Shown here: positions 28,125 through 28,142 of the stretch, one piece after another | How the letters are laid out: each line of letters begins with the position of its first letter | Numbering within the stretch: position 1 is the stretch's first letter | IMG/VR virus record: IMGVR_UViG_3300043436_001302 | Span: 1 to 28,142 of that record | DNA: 28,142 nucleotides | Origin: a virus | Strand: one strand, 5' to 3' | Notes under the pieces: model-generated | What the model was told of the DNA's origin: nothing | The model's input: only the letters and a program-made list of their open reading frames with translations | Database searches by the model: none | Program-made: the position numbers and the translations under genes

Positions 28125-28142
28125 CTATTACTGAAGCGGGAT

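Noticed and set aside
28125-28142. 3' end of an upstream gene at the window edge
   Set aside because: Two frames end here (TAA, or TGA within TTGACT), and 18 bases cannot decide which is coding.
1-28142. CRISPR array, insertion sequence or attachment site
   Set aside because: No regularly spaced repeats, transposase or integrase gene, or flanking direct repeats were seen.

Overview
This window looks like part of the genome of a large lytic tailed phage of the T4 superfamily (myovirus-type). The evidence is a UvsX-type RecA recombinase, a DnaB/gp41-type helicase and a family B DNA polymerase in the T4-like transcription order polB -> uvsX -> one small gene -> helicase. Other support comes from nine tRNA genes plus one tRNA-like gene with encoded CCA ends, T4-late-type TATAAATA boxes, and dense packing with ATGA/TAATG overlaps. 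Every supported gene is on the minus strand, so transcription runs from 28142 towards 1. Rich glycan genes and a DUF1289 protein hint at a proteobacterial, perhaps alphaproteobacterial, host; that is inference only.

Layout in transcription order. (1) 28124-16215: a near-gapless operon for sugar synthesis and transfer. It holds a GT2 enzyme, two further GT-A-like proteins, a GT10 fucosyltransferase-type enzyme, an APH-fold kinase, a nucleotidyltransferase-HAD fusion, GDP-mannose 4,6-dehydratase, a GDP-fucose-synthase-type epimerase/reductase, and a PLP enzyme in which histidine replaces the Schiff-base lysine (ColD-like). These are followed by a DUF4254-like protein, a GT-B-like protein, a DUF1289 protein and a three-domain methyltransferase/HtrL/GT protein. 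The GMD, ColD and GFS/ColC-like trio predicts GDP-colitose (a 3,6-dideoxy sugar) and is the most notable content here. (2) 16218-13264: a small gene, an FkbM methyltransferase, tRNA-Gly(UCC), a small predicted secreted protein and several small conserved-looking proteins. (3) 13261-6762: replication and recombination core (polymerase, membrane coiled-coil protein, stand-alone phosphomannose-isomerase cupin, UvsX, small protein, helicase). (4) 6765-3771: small accessory genes, including two short membrane proteins of 31 and 46 aa. (5) 3760-1: tRNA genes mixed with a Zn-ribbon protein, a sugar O-methyltransferase and a 2OG-Fe(II) oxygenase, a 26-aa ORF in its own promoter-terminator unit, and a compact three-way-junction RNA candidate beside the tRNAs.

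Regulation. On the minus strand, eight TTGACA/TTGACT hexamers are followed at 16-18 nt by a recognisable -10 box, and several lie inside the 3' part of the preceding gene. They precede the glycan operon, polB, cupin-uvsX, the tRNA groups and small-gene groups. A second, non-canonical motif (TTGAAA-N7-TTGC-N7-ATCTATAGTAT) occurs twice at identical spacing. Taken together, the cupin isomerase, host phosphomannomutase and mannose-1-P guanylyltransferase, and the phage GMD/ColD/GFS could feed the GT10 enzyme. The glycan's target (host surface, virion protein or phage DNA) cannot be read from the sequence.
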